A stretch of DNA of 64,000 bases from Gracilimonas sp034520725. GTDB taxonomy: Bacteria > Bacteroidota > Rhodothermia > Balneolales > Balneolaceae. The translations under genes and the position numbers were made by a program. Shown piece by piece: positions 54,885 to 63,708 of the stretch (position 1 is the first letter of the stretch; every line of letters starts with the position of its first letter). The stretch covers positions 372,001-436,000 of the forward strand of contig JAXHNH010000003.1 of the NCBI GenBank assembly GCA_034520725.1, in the 5' to 3' direction. The notes under the pieces were generated by a model. It had not been told where the DNA came from. It did no database searches and worked only from the letters and a program-made list of their open reading frames with translations.

Positions 54885-55655
54885 CTATTCCGTAACCTCA
54901 GCTACCTCATTGGCCAGAGACAGCACGGCCTGCGTATACAACTCACTTGGATTATAGCGGTATATGGCCTTTTCAACAGATCCGGTGATCTCTTTGAAGT
55001 GAGCCAGATATTTGGCTACCGAATTAATGTTGTTTGGCATGTGATAGAGGTCCTTGCCAACCCACCAGCGGTTCAGGGAATAGGGAATGAATTGGGCATA
55101 TGACATGGCACCGGCGTAGCTCGACCTCAGTTCAAATACATCAAGCTCATTCTTTTTGACAAAAATCAGCAGTTCTTCAAGTTGGGCCTTGGCAAATTCA
55201 GCACGGTGACCTTCAGCGTACATGGATACGTAAACATTGAATGGATTATAGGTTCCGCTATACTTTCCAAACTCAGACTCAATCCCCAAAATGCCGGCGA
55301 TCACATTCTTCGGGATGCCATATTCTTTTTCAGCTGACTCCAGATCTGAAGCATACTGTTTCATGAAGTCACGGATAAGGGTTTTCTTGTGATCGTAATT
55401 CAGTACTCTTTGATACTCGCTGAAATCCTCTATCACGCGTTCTGCAGCCCGGGTAAATTTTCGGGTGATATTCTCAACCGGCTCATACCGTGAGTCTTCC
55501 AACATTTTATTGAAAGCATAACCCTTCCCCTCAAAATATTTTGCCAGCTCTTCGATATTCTTATTCATGGATTCGGGATCCGAATGGTTAGCATGAGCAT
55601 TTCCGGACATCAAAAATGTGAAAAACAGAAGCAGAATTGTAGTCAATTTGGTCAT
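54885..55655 (-). CDS. Lytic murein transglycosylase (MltB/SLT_2-like)
   Basis: Cleaves peptidoglycan glycan strands to 1,6-anhydro ends in the periplasm. The 256-residue protein begins with a signal peptide ending NAHAN. The catalytic region holds IAGILGIESEFGKYSGTYN with the catalytic Glu, followed by AGAMSYAQFIPYSLNRW and YRYNPSELYTQAVLSLA. These are motifs of the MltB-type family. It is shorter than E. coli MltB and lacks a lipobox. It converges with the TlpA-like gene. Confidence 0.85.
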   Translation of the reverse strand: MTKLTTILLLFFTFLMSGNAHANHSDPESMNKNIEELAKYFEGKGYAFNKMLEDSRYEPVENITRKFTRAAERVIEDFSEYQRVLNYDHKKTLIRDFMKQYASDLESAEKEYGIPKNVIAGILGIESEFGKYSGTYNPFNVYVSMYAEGHRAEFAKAQLEELLIFVKKNELDVFELRSSYAGAMSYAQFIPYSLNRWWVGKDLYHMPNNINSVAKYLAHFKEITGSVEKAIYRYNPSELYTQAVLSLANEVAEVTE

Positions 55656-56227
55656 GGCGTGAGGATGATAGGGTTCTCTCTAAGGCTTTTACCATTATAA
55701 CAAAAGTGAAGGGAATTGAGAACCTGAATTTTAGATAAGTGATTCTTGACTTGTATTACGTTGATGAACATTTAATAGTACGAATGAAAGCCTGATCAAG
55801 GAACACTGGTAGCTAACAGAGGAAAAGACCTCAGTGTTGGGTTCAACATACCCTCTCCTTTGGTTCCTCTTCCGGGAGAGGAAGACGCTTTGGTTGGTTT
55901 TAGAATCGCTATGCGTTTCTTACCAATGGGTAAATTCTTTAATTCAGTAAAAAAGCTTCCCCGCTTGGGCGGGGATTGAGGGGTAGGTCAATGGTGCCAA
56001 GGTCTCATAAAGTATATTTGAACTAAGAGTTTATTTGAGAAATAACTCTACGCACTTTGCAAGGCAACGATTCTATTTTTTTATAAAAAAATTACCTATT
56101 CAATATTCCTTGTTCATTATTCGAAGTTCAACCTAAAAACTCTTACCTTTTAGGGCTTTTAAAAGTACGCTGTGGCGAATTGAGTTTTGCGCGGCGATGA
56201 ATTTCAAAACTATTATCAGAAAGTACC
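55656..56227. repeat. Gene-free stretch upstream of lpdA
   Basis: 55850-55990 has CCCTCTCC and AGAGGAAGACGC words and a CCCCGCTTGGGCGGGG hairpin (about 55959-55974), a diverged member of the TCTCC-hairpin family. 56096-56135 is a CAATATTCCTTGTTCATTATTC unit. 56136-56227 is probably the lpdA leader and promoter region. Confidence 0.45.
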
Positions 56228-57640
56228 ATGGCAAAAGAATTTGATGTATGTGTAATCGGGTCAGGCCCCGGCGGATATGTAGCCGCCATTCGCGCGTCTC
56301 AGCTTGGCTTTAAAACTGCAATCGTAGAGAAAAGACATCTTGGTGGTGTTTGTTTGAATATCGGATGTATTCCAACGAAGGCATTGTTGCGCTCGGCAGA
56401 AGTGTATGAGTCAATCGAGCATGCTTCTGATTACGGAGTTAATGTAAAGGATTACTCGGCAGATTTTGGCGGCATGGTGAAACGAAGCCGTGGCGTTGCT
56501 GATAAAATGAGTAAAGGTGTCCAGTTCCTCATGAAAGCGAACAAGATCGAAGTGTTCATGGGAACGGGTGTTTTTAAATCCAAATCTGAGCTGGCGGTCA
56601 ATGATGACAAAGGCAAAGAACAGGAAAGCATCAAAGCCAAGCATTTTATTGTGGCTACCGGTGCTCGTCCGCGTGAGCTTCCAAGCCTGAAGATCGACGG
56701 CGAAATGATCATCGATTCTGAAAAAGCGATGACCATGGAGAAGCAGCCTAAGAAAATGGTGATTGTAGGAGCCGGCGCTATTGGCGTTGAATTTGCTTAC
56801 TTCTACAATACTATTGGAACGGAAGTTACTTTGGTTGAGCTGCAAAACAGCGTAGTTCCTGTTGAAGACAAAGATGTTGGAAAAGAACTCGGCAAGATCT
56901 ACAAGAAAAAAGGCATTAACGTTATGACCGAAAGCACGGTCGAAAACGTGAAGAAGAAAGGCAAAGGTGTTGAAGTCACCATTAAGACCAAAAAAGGCGA
57001 AGAGAAAGTTGAAGCCGATGTGGTTCTTTCTGCTGTTGGTGTGACCGGTAATATCGAAGGACTTGGCCTCGACAAAGCAGGCGTTAAAACTGAGAAAGGC
57101 GCCATCGTGGTTGATAAGAAAAACTATAAGACAAACGTAGACGGTATTTATGCCATTGGTGATATTATTGGTGCTCCGTGGCTGGCACACAAAGCCTCTC
57201 ATGAGGCAGTTGTACTGGCTGAACAGTTAGCGGGACAGGATCCACACCCAATTAACTACAACAACATTCCCGGCTGTACTTATTGTGAGCCTCAGATCGC
57301 ATCAGTTGGTATGACTGAGCAAGCTGCCAAAGATGAAGGCCACGATGTGAAAGTCGGTAAGTTCCCGCTTTCTGCATCTGGTAAAGCCACGGCTCTGGGG
57401 CACGAAGAAGGCTTTGTCAAGGTTGTATTCGATGCCAAATACGGTGAGTGGTTAGGATGTCATATGATTGGATTCGGAGTCACGGAATTGATCGCTGAAG
57501 CCGTTGTGGCACGTGATCTGGAAACCACAGGGCATGAAATTATCAGTGCAGTTCACCCACATCCAACGATGTCAGAAGCGGTGATGGAAGCTGTTGCTAT
57601 GAAGGCATTCACTAACGTATTAGGGCGTGTTTCATCTTAG
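56228..57640 (+). CDS. lpdA: Dihydrolipoyl dehydrogenase
   Basis: The E3 flavoprotein that reoxidises dihydrolipoyl groups of 2-oxo-acid dehydrogenases and the glycine cleavage system using NAD. The 470-residue protein has the FAD-binding GSGPGGYVAAIRASQLG, the redox-active disulfide GGVCLNIGCIPTKALL, the NAD-binding GAGAIGVEFAYFYN, YAIGDIIGAPWLAHKAS, and the C-terminal HPHPTMSEAVMEA with the catalytic His-Glu. It is complete and of normal length. lipB and lipA follow downstream, after a terminator. Confidence 0.97.
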   Translation: MAKEFDVCVIGSGPGGYVAAIRASQLGFKTAIVEKRHLGGVCLNIGCIPTKALLRSAEVYESIEHASDYGVNVKDYSADFGGMVKRSRGVADKMSKGVQFLMKANKIEVFMGTGVFKSKSELAVNDDKGKEQESIKAKHFIVATGARPRELPSLKIDGEMIIDSEKAMTMEKQPKKMVIVGAGAIGVEFAYFYNTIGTEVTLVELQNSVVPVEDKDVGKELGKIYKKKGINVMTESTVENVKKKGKGVEVTIKTKKGEEKVEADVVLSAVGVTGNIEGLGLDKAGVKTEKGAIVVDKKNYKTNVDGIYAIGDIIGAPWLAHKASHEAVVLAEQLAGQDPHPINYNNIPGCTYCEPQIASVGMTEQAAKDEGHDVKVGKFPLSASGKATALGHEEGFVKVVFDAKYGEWLGCHMIGFGVTELIAEAVVARDLETTGHEIISAVHPHPTMSEAVMEAVAMKAFTNVLGRVSS

Positions 57641-57722
57641 GAACTCCAATGCGTTAAGAAGAAATAAAACATCAGAACCATCGCATCATACGGAACATCA
57701 TCGAATGATCTCGAATGAATTT

Positions 57723-57745
57723 AGGCTCCCTCGGGAGCCATTTTT
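57723..57745 (+). terminator. Rho-independent terminator after lpdA
   Basis: GGCTCCC (57724-57730), a TC loop, GGGAGCC (57733-57739), then A and five T. Confidence 0.9.
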
Positions 57746-57997
57746 GTCTGTGTAGAAATTGCTTCTCGGTCTGACGACTTCAAGTCCGTTTGACCGATTG
57801 GTTGATTTAAATAAGGATGTTTTTAAAAATCCGTAGGGGTAATTCATGAATTGCCTCTACGGATTTAGAATATGCCCAAGAAAATTGGCCTCAAAGTAAA
57901 GATAGAGCAAATGTATCTTGCTCAAGAATTAGCCTATAATGCATCTCTGAATCTATTTAATAATAAGATTACTAAATAACCTTTAAGGTTATTTATT
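57746..57997. repeat. Gap between lpdA and lipB with a GTAGGGG-family palindrome
   Basis: 57827-57866 is a near-perfect palindrome (AAATCCGTAGGGG... and its complement, two mismatches). Its core GAATTCATGAATTG-like centre matches 39319-39354. The last 100 bases are AT-rich and probably carry the lipB promoter. Confidence 0.65.
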
Positions 57998-58717
57998 ATG
58001 AAAACCATCGAACTTTACGATTTAGGTCAAGCCTCATACCAGCCGGTATGGGATCTGCAGAAGTCTGTGCAGCAGCGACTGATCAATGAAAAGCGGGCTG
58101 AGCAAAAAGGTGAGTTCAACGGAATCCGCTTAAACGACCTGATGCTGTTTGTGGAGCATCCTCATATTTATACTCTCGGAAAAAGTGGCAGTAAGGAAAA
58201 CCTGCTTCGTTCCATGATGGAACTTCAGCAGCTGGATGCTGAATTTTTAAAGATCGATCGTGGTGGAGACATTACCTATCACGGTCCCGGACAAATAGTA
58301 GGGTACCCCATCCTGGATCTGGATCGGCACTTCACAGATGTCCACAAATACCTGCGTTACCTCGAAGAGGTTATGATCAAAGTTTGTGAGGACTATGAGA
58401 TCAAAGCTCACAGAATAGACGGGCAAACCGGTGTGTGGGTAGAGAACGAAAAGATCTGCGCCATGGGAATCAGGTGCTCGCGATGGGTGACCATGCATGG
58501 TTTTGCGCTCAATGTGAACACCGACTTGAGATATTTTAACAACATTGTTCCATGCGGTATAGATGATAAAGCCGTAACCAGTTTGCAGAAAATACTTGGC
58601 AAAGAAATTGATGCCGAAGACGTTAAGAAAAAGGTAGTCCGCCACTTTGAGGAAGTCTTTGAGGTAACAATATCAAACAAAGGGTCTCTTCAAGAAGTGG
58701 AGCAGATAATTTCGTAA
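57998..58717 (+). CDS. lipB: Octanoyltransferase (lipoyl(octanoyl) transferase)
   Basis: Moves octanoate from acyl-carrier protein to lipoyl domains, the first step of lipoate synthesis. The 239-residue protein has HPHIYTLGKSG, the conserved DRGGDITYHGPGQIVGYPI, GVWVENEKICAMGIRCSRW with the catalytic Cys/Lys region, and WVTMHGFALNVNTDL. The length is normal. lipA follows after a 314-base repeat-filled gap. Confidence 0.95.
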   Translation: MKTIELYDLGQASYQPVWDLQKSVQQRLINEKRAEQKGEFNGIRLNDLMLFVEHPHIYTLGKSGSKENLLRSMMELQQLDAEFLKIDRGGDITYHGPGQIVGYPILDLDRHFTDVHKYLRYLEEVMIKVCEDYEIKAHRIDGQTGVWVENEKICAMGIRCSRWVTMHGFALNVNTDLRYFNNIVPCGIDDKAVTSLQKILGKEIDAEDVKKKVVRHFEEVFEVTISNKGSLQEVEQIIS

Positions 58718-58734
58718 CTTTATTTCTCTAAAGG

Positions 58735-58875
58735 CTGTCATCGCGAGGAGGCAATCAAATATAATTTAATTGAAGAGTATAACGACGAAGCGATCTCCCT
58801 AAACCAGTTAGTTGCTTGTTAAGGAAGATTGCCACGGGATTTACTCCCGGTGGTCGTTGAATCCCTCGCAATGAC
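58735..58875. repeat. MITE-like element with CGAGGAG...CCTCGCAATGAC ends
   Basis: The left end GTCATCGCGAGGAGGCAATC and the right end GATTGCC...CCCTCGCAATGAC are imperfect inverted repeats, with ACGACGAAGCGATCTCCC inside. This is the best-preserved copy of the TTCGTCGTT / CTCGCAAAGA unit that appears degraded at 273-446, 3740-3920, 5735-5822 and 6040-6232. Confidence 0.6.
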
Positions 58876-58889
58876 GAGCCTAAAAACCA

Positions 58890-59010
58890 TCATGCCTTGC
58901 GCAAGCGTCTCGCTTGTGCAAATATTGTTTGTTCCAAGCGTGACGCTTGAAACAGGGTTGATAGAAATTTTATTGACACGAAGGACTGAATTCCTCGCAA
59001 TGAAGAGATT
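58890..59010. repeat. GCGCAAGCGTCTCGCTTG repeat before lipA
   Basis: A hairpin-rich stretch (GCGCAAGCG/CGCTTGTGC, then CAAGCGTGACGCTTG) is followed by CCTCGCAATGAAGAG, a partial right end of the preceding element type. It leaves only about 20 unique bases before lipA. Confidence 0.5.
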
Positions 59011-59031
59011 AAGAATCACATAAGAAGCACC

Positions 59032-59913
59032 ATGATCAAAGAACTTCAGGTAATAGACAAACCCTCAGAGAAAAACCGACGGCCAGACTGGCTACGCGTA
59101 AAACTTCCATCGGGAGAGAAATTCAAAGAAGTTTCGAAAACCATTCGAGACAATAACCTGAATACGGTATGTTCGGAAGCACGCTGCCCGAATATGGGGG
59201 AATGCTGGGGAGCCGGAACAGCTACCTTTATGATCCTTGGTGATGTGTGTACCCGTTCATGCGCTTTTTGTGCCATTAAAACAGGTCGCCCACCGGCTGA
59301 CCTTGATTGGGATGAGCCAAAACGCGTGGCTGAAGCTGCTGCCAAAATGAAATTAAAGCATGTGGTGCTGACTTCGGTAAACCGTGATGAACGAAAAGAC
59401 GGTGGTGCTCCGATATTTGCAGCATGCCACGAAGAAATTAGAAAAGCTATTCCGGGAGTAACCATTGAATCACTTATCCCGGATTTCCGAGGTGAGTGGG
59501 ATGCGGCCCTGCAGATCGTATTTGATACTCCTCCGGATGTATTGAGTCACAACCTTGAGACGGTTCCAAGTAAATATAGAAGAGTGCGTCCTCAAGCCCG
59601 CTACGAGCGCTCACTTGAACTCCTTCAGCGAACAAAGAATGCAGGGATCAGAACCAAGACCGGTATTATGGTTGGGCTTGGAGAAGAACGCGAGGAAGTA
59701 ATCGAACTTATGCAGGATTGTGTGGACCATGGCGTTGACGTATTAACGATCGGTCAGTATATGCAGCCTACCAAAATGCATCACCCGGTACTCGACTGGG
59801 TCCACCCTGATCAATTTGCCGAATACAAAGAAATTGGTGAAAAGCTTGGCATAGAGCACGTGGAAAGTGGTCCGCTTGTGCGCTCATCTTACCACGCAGA
59901 GCGACATGTTTAG
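59032..59913 (+). CDS. lipA: Lipoyl synthase
   Basis: A radical-SAM enzyme that inserts two sulfurs into octanoyl groups to make lipoyl cofactors. The 293-residue protein has the auxiliary cluster motif CSEARCPNMGEC, the radical-SAM CTRSCAFCAIK, and the C-terminal RSSYHAE, whose Ser binds the auxiliary cluster. All cysteines are present. It pairs functionally with lipB upstream and with lpdA and gcvT in this window. Confidence 0.97.
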   Translation: MIKELQVIDKPSEKNRRPDWLRVKLPSGEKFKEVSKTIRDNNLNTVCSEARCPNMGECWGAGTATFMILGDVCTRSCAFCAIKTGRPPADLDWDEPKRVAEAAAKMKLKHVVLTSVNRDERKDGGAPIFAACHEEIRKAIPGVTIESLIPDFRGEWDAALQIVFDTPPDVLSHNLETVPSKYRRVRPQARYERSLELLQRTKNAGIRTKTGIMVGLGEEREEVIELMQDCVDHGVDVLTIGQYMQPTKMHHPVLDWVHPDQFAEYKEIGEKLGIEHVESGPLVRSSYHAERHV

Positions 59914-59934
59914 TTGATCGTTATTGGTTGAGGA

Positions 59935-59968
59935 ATTAATGGTTGATAGTCGAATAACCATTAACTAC
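59935..59968. terminator. Hairpin after lipA
   Basis: TTAATGGTT and AACCATTAA arms surround a short loop at about 59936-59966. There is no long T-run. The AACCATTAACTA word recurs near 33327, so this may be a repeat rather than a terminator. Confidence 0.4.
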
Positions 59969-60012
59969 TAACTAACACTCCAATATCTTAACTTCCGAAA
60001 AATACAAGGCAC

Positions 60013-60724
60013 ATGATTGCATTATTTATAGTATTGGCTATCAGTTACGTTTTGGGGTCTATACCATCATCACTTTGGGTTGGGCAGATATTCCATAAAA
60101 TGGATATCCGGAAATTTGGAAGTGGTAACCTGGGTACGACCAACGCCTTTCGGAATTTAGGATGGAAATCAGGTATCAGTGTTTTAGTGCTTGATTTTAT
60201 GAAAGGTTTCGTTGCCTCTTACTGGGTGGCCCTGTATGCTTTTGAGATCGGTAATGGCCCTATTGCTCCTCCGGGCTGGGAAGCTGATGCATTTTTGAAG
60301 ATAACCTGTGGATTGATGGCCGTTGTTGGGCATATGTTTCCGATCTTTGCCAACTTTAAAGGAGGTAAGGGAGCGGCTACGGCCTGCGGAATGCTTTACG
60401 GTATCGAACCTATCTCCATCGGGATCTCATCAGTGATCTTTATAGCTATTGTACTTGACAACACGGTACGTTTCTCTGGCTTCCATGATATCAAGTTTTA
60501 TATATCCGATCACTTTACTGGTCATGCGTTTTGGTTTGGGAATAAATGTGGACGGAAGTATTATAATTTTTGCGATCTTAATTGCAGCGGGTATCATTTA
60601 TAAACATAAGTCCAACATCCGAAGGCTATTGGATGGAAATGAGAGCCAGGTAAATATTTACGGAAGTAAGGATAAGGAAGAAGAGGAATCTGAGGTAAAA
60701 GATCTCGAGAAAGCAGAAGTATGA
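60013..60724 (+). pseudogene. plsY: Glycerol-3-phosphate acyltransferase PlsY, apparent single frameshift
   Basis: Transfers acyl groups from acyl-phosphate to glycerol 3-phosphate in the inner membrane, the entry step of phospholipid synthesis. The first frame has the catalytic loops SIPSSLWVGQIF, the GSGNLGTTNAFRNLG segment and HMFPIFANFKGGKGAATACG. The second frame continues with TTRYVSLASMISSF and the last helix. They join if one base is removed from TACTTGAC at 60452-60459, giving about 236 residues with a charged tail. plsY is normally essential and no plsB-like gene is visible, so an assembly indel is more likely than a dead gene. Its stop overlaps the gpsA start (ATGA). Confidence 0.88.
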
Positions 60725-61737
60725 GCAACAAAAATGTAACAGTTATTGGTGCAGGTAGTTTTGGAACTGCTTTGGCTATGGTTCTTGATCAGGCCGGAAA
60801 TACGGTTCAGATCTGGGCTCGTGAGGAGGAAATCGCAAACCGGATCAACGAGGATCACATCAACCCCTCTTATCTGAATGATATTGAGCTTCCCGAATCT
60901 ATTGTTGCCTATAATGACATTGATGAGTGTTTGCAATCTCAGGATATGGTGGTTTTTGCAACACCGTCTCATGCCCTGAGAGAGGTCGCTGAAAAGGTAA
61001 AACCCTGCCTGGATGGACATGAAATTCTGGTTACGGTAGCAAAAGGTATCGAAAATGATACCTTTAACACCATGTCTCAGGTACTGATCGAGGTTATGGA
61101 GGGTACAACGTATGAAGACAACATTGGTGTGCTGTATGGTCCGAGTCATGCCGAGGAAGTGGGTAAACTGAAGCCAACCACTGTTGTGGCCGCAGCTTAT
61201 TCAACCCGTACGGCAAAGATCATTCAGGAGACATTTCTCACCCCAATGTTTCGGGTATACCTTAACAATGATGTGATAGGGGTTGAAATCGGTGGGTCCG
61301 TAAAAAATATCATGGCGATCGCTGCCGGTATCGTAGATGGTGCCGAGCTGGGCGATAATGCCAAAGCTGCATTGATCACAAGGGGACTCCACGAAATGAA
61401 ACGGATGGGACAAATGTTAGGTGCTCACTCGGATACGTTTTCAGGTTTGACCGGCATGGGAGATCTGATCGTAACCTGTACAAGTTCTCACAGTAGAAAC
61501 AGGTCGGTCGGTTTCAGGATCGGGCAGGGCGAAAAACTGGATGCCATCATTAACAGCATGAATATGGTAGCTGAGGGTGTCAAGACCACAAAGTCTGTTC
61601 GTGATTGGGCTGAGCAGAACAACATAGAAATGCCGATCACCCAGGCCGTTTACAGCATATTGTTCGAAAATATGGATCCGAGAGATGCGTTGTACAAACT
61701 GATGACACGCGATCCCAAAGACGAAATTGTCATGTAA
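60721..61737 (+). CDS. gpsA: NAD(P)-dependent glycerol-3-phosphate dehydrogenase
   Basis: Reduces dihydroxyacetone phosphate to glycerol 3-phosphate, the substrate of the PlsY enzyme encoded just before. The 338-residue protein has the Rossmann motif VIGAGSFGTALAMVLDQAG, VTVAKGIENDT, LYGPSHAEEVGK, the catalytic-Lys region GGSVKNIMAIAAGI and TGMGDLIVTCTSSHSRNR. Its ATG overlaps the plsY TGA by four bases, so the pair is coupled. Confidence 0.96.
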   Translation: MSNKNVTVIGAGSFGTALAMVLDQAGNTVQIWAREEEIANRINEDHINPSYLNDIELPESIVAYNDIDECLQSQDMVVFATPSHALREVAEKVKPCLDGHEILVTVAKGIENDTFNTMSQVLIEVMEGTTYEDNIGVLYGPSHAEEVGKLKPTTVVAAAYSTRTAKIIQETFLTPMFRVYLNNDVIGVEIGGSVKNIMAIAAGIVDGAELGDNAKAALITRGLHEMKRMGQMLGAHSDTFSGLTGMGDLIVTCTSSHSRNRSVGFRIGQGEKLDAIINSMNMVAEGVKTTKSVRDWAEQNNIEMPITQAVYSILFENMDPRDALYKLMTRDPKDEIVM

Positions 61738-61811
61738 GGGTTACGTGTTTCGTAATGCGGATTACTTGAAGAAACCGCAACATGAGACCTGTAACTCGCA
61801 ACTCGATTGTG

Positions 61812-62510
61812 ATGGAAGACGAATTTGAATTTTACATGCAGTACTCCAATTCTGTGGAGCTTTCGAAGCTGACCCTTAGCGACCTCAAGAATCTTGTGCA
61901 GACCGGTGAAAGCACCTTTCTGGAATTCAAGCATAGCGTGGCTTCACCCGAAAAGATAGCGAGGGAAATAGCCGCATTAGCCAATACAAAAGGTGGCACT
62001 ATTTTGATCGGTGTTGAAGATAACGGCGAAATTATAGGTGTTGAAAGCTATCATGAAGAAGAATTTTGGCTGAATCAGGCAGCGAGAGAAGAATGCATCC
62101 CTGAAGTGGAGATCAGAATAGAGCTTGTAAATATTGGGGAGCGGGATGTGTTGTTGGTGAAAGTACCTGAAGCCGCAAAAAAACCTATATACGTAAAGGG
62201 AAAGAAATACCGTCAGGTTTTTGTAAGGCTTGATCACGAAAGTGTGGTTGCCAGTGATGAATACGTGGAGGTCCTTAAGCAAAATGCATCTTCAGAAGGT
62301 GTTACTTTTGAATACGGAGAAAAGGAACAGCAGTTGTTTCGGTTTTTGAATGAATATGGGGACATCACCGTTAAAAGGTTTTCGCTGCTGATAAGTGTTA
62401 CCACCTATCGTGCAGCCAAGATATTAGTGAATCTGGTGAGTGCCGGTGTATTAGATCTGTTTGAAAAGGATGGGGTGACGCATTACACTTTTTCCCATAA
62501 AACTTCGTAA
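61812..62510 (+). CDS. AlbA_2 (Schlafen-type) putative DNA-binding domain protein
   Basis: A protein of about 232 residues. Residues about 25-135 form an AlbA_2/SLFN-like domain, visible in GESTFLEFKHS, IAREIAALANTKGGTILIGVED and the VFVRLDHESVVAS strand. The C-terminal part has a winged-helix look (TVKRFSLLISVTTYRAAKILVNLVSAGVL). The domain is found in regulators and some nucleases, so a nucleic-acid role is likely but unproven. The frame is open from an ATG at 61782, but 61745-61810 looks like an intergenic repeat (CGCAACATGAGACC...ACTCGCAACTCG), so ATG 61812 is preferred. It follows gpsA. Confidence 0.7.
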   Translation: MEDEFEFYMQYSNSVELSKLTLSDLKNLVQTGESTFLEFKHSVASPEKIAREIAALANTKGGTILIGVEDNGEIIGVESYHEEEFWLNQAAREECIPEVEIRIELVNIGERDVLLVKVPEAAKKPIYVKGKKYRQVFVRLDHESVVASDEYVEVLKQNASSEGVTFEYGEKEQQLFRFLNEYGDITVKRFSLLISVTTYRAAKILVNLVSAGVLDLFEKDGVTHYTFSHKTS

Positions 62511-62540
62511 TTTAGACTCATTCCAAATATTGTATTTCAT

Positions 62541-62990
62541 ATGAGTATGCAAGAAGATAATTTAGACGATGTGATCTCTTCCCTTATCGATGTTGATGAG
62601 GAAGAAGAAACCGGAAGTACATCTTCCGGGGTTGATCCTTTTCAAAAGGACGAACTGACCGGAGCACCTGTTGTTTTGACTGAAAGAGCTGCACTTCAGA
62701 TCCAAAAGATCAAACAAGAGGAAGGTTTGGAATCAAACTTATATCTCAGGGTTGCAGTTGATGGTGGGGGTTGTTCCGGGTTAAGCTACAAACTGGGACT
62801 TGATCACCGCACGGATGAAGATAAAGTTTTCGAAAGCCACGGCGTTGAGATCATCGTTGCCCCCAAGCATTTGATGTATCTGGAGGGGATGCAGATCGAT
62901 TACCCGGACGGCCTTGATGCACGCGGATTTACCTTCGACAACCCAAATGCCACAGAGAATTGTGGCTGCGGCACTTCTTTCGCAATTTGA
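62541..62990 (+). CDS. erpA: Iron-sulfur cluster insertion protein (HesB/IscA/ErpA family)
   Basis: An A-type carrier that delivers Fe-S clusters to apo-enzymes. The 149-residue protein has an unusual acidic N-terminal extension of about 40 residues before the conserved domain. The three ligand cysteines are in VDGGGCSGLSYKL and ENCGCGTSFAI. lipA, encoded in this window, is a typical client. ErpA or IscA/SufA cannot be told apart from sequence alone. It follows the AlbA_2 gene by 30 bases. Confidence 0.85.
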   Translation: MSMQEDNLDDVISSLIDVDEEEETGSTSSGVDPFQKDELTGAPVVLTERAALQIQKIKQEEGLESNLYLRVAVDGGGCSGLSYKLGLDHRTDEDKVFESHGVEIIVAPKHLMYLEGMQIDYPDGLDARGFTFDNPNATENCGCGTSFAI

Positions 62991-63010
62991 TTAAGAAGCT
63001 TTTCAAGAAT

Positions 63011-63058
63011 CCGGAATGGAACACGGATGACACAGATGGTGCGGATCTTCGCTGAATT
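63011..63058. repeat. ACACGGATGACACAGAT repeat
   Basis: AATGGAACACGGATGACACAGATGGTGCGGAT in pieces. It is the reverse complement of units at 38893-38953 and 39217-39259 and related to 18821-18897. It lies between erpA and the convergent vapC. Confidence 0.6.
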
Positions 63059-63073
63059 AATATTTGTGTGAGA

Positions 63074-63442
63074 TCAGTAGGGTACAACCAAATCATTGGA
63101 CAAGACGGAGAAATGCTTTTTATCGAGAGAGGCTACCGGGATATTATTTGCAATAGCTGTTGCAGCGATAAATGCATCCGGTAATCGTAAGCCGTGACTT
63201 TTACCATATCTCATTCTTAAGAGGCCGGCTTCTTTTGCAATTTCTTCTGAGATCGGAATTTGTTTAACAGATTGTTCTATAAAAGCTGTTAATTCCCGAA
63301 GTTCTTTTTTGGAGATTATTCCTGAATAAAGTTCTGATACAACCACTACAGAAGTTATAATTGGATCGAACTGACTGATGAACTCAGAAGCTTCAGGCTT
63401 TCCTTTTAAAAAGTCGATAAGAATGTTTGAATCAACGATCAT
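63074..63442 (-). CDS. vapC: PIN-domain ribonuclease toxin, VapC type
   Basis: A 122-residue PIN-domain endoribonuclease that, when free, blocks translation by cutting RNA. The acidic active-site residues are in the N-terminal IVDSNILIDFLKG, a middle Glu in VVVVSELYSGI, and LRLPDAFIAATAIANNIPV, with further acidic residues towards ASLDKKHF. It starts within the last codons of the antitoxin gene (11-base overlap), the standard layout. Length is normal and the toxin looks intact. Confidence 0.88.
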   Translation of the reverse strand: MIVDSNILIDFLKGKPEASEFISQFDPIITSVVVVSELYSGIISKKELRELTAFIEQSVKQIPISEEIAKEAGLLRMRYGKSHGLRLPDAFIAATAIANNIPVASLDKKHFSVLSNDLVVPY

Positions 63443-63689
63443 TGTAAATTTGATCTAAGCGTTCTTCCCATTCATCTCTAAGTTCGTCAATATCAGGAAT
63501 GTCTTTTTTATCCTTCCAGATACCAGCAAAATCCATGATGGATTTTCTCTTTGACTTCGTTTTCTCCTTTGCCACATACTCATCAATCGCCTCGCGGATG
63601 ATGTTGCTTTGGGTTGTACCTCGCTCATCGGAAAGCTTTTCGATGGCTTTTTTCTCTTCTTCGGTAAGATAGATCTGTGTTCGTTTCAT
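63432..63689 (-). CDS. vapB: Ribbon-helix-helix antitoxin, VapB type
   Basis: The start chosen, ATG 63689, gives an 85-residue protein beginning MKRTQIYLTEEE. This is the ribbon strand of an RHH DNA-binding domain, followed by TTQSNIIREAIDEYV and a charged C-terminal half that would wrap the toxin. GGAGAG lies 5 bases before this ATG, favouring it over ATG 63701, which overlaps that sequence. It neutralises VapC and should repress its own promoter through the palindrome upstream. Confidence 0.82.
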   Translation of the reverse strand: MKRTQIYLTEEEKKAIEKLSDERGTTQSNIIREAIDEYVAKEKTKSKRKSIMDFAGIWKDKKDIPDIDELRDEWEERLDQIYNDR

Positions 63690-63708
63690 TGTTCTCTCCA
63701 TATAATAT

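Noticed and set aside
55959..55974. CCCCGCTTGGGCGGGG as a terminator
   Set aside because: Strong stem but no T-run and not at a gene end. Better explained as part of a dispersed repeat.
56411..57202. 263-residue open frame opposite lpdA
   Set aside because: Antisense shadow of a fully conserved lpdA, with no independent features.
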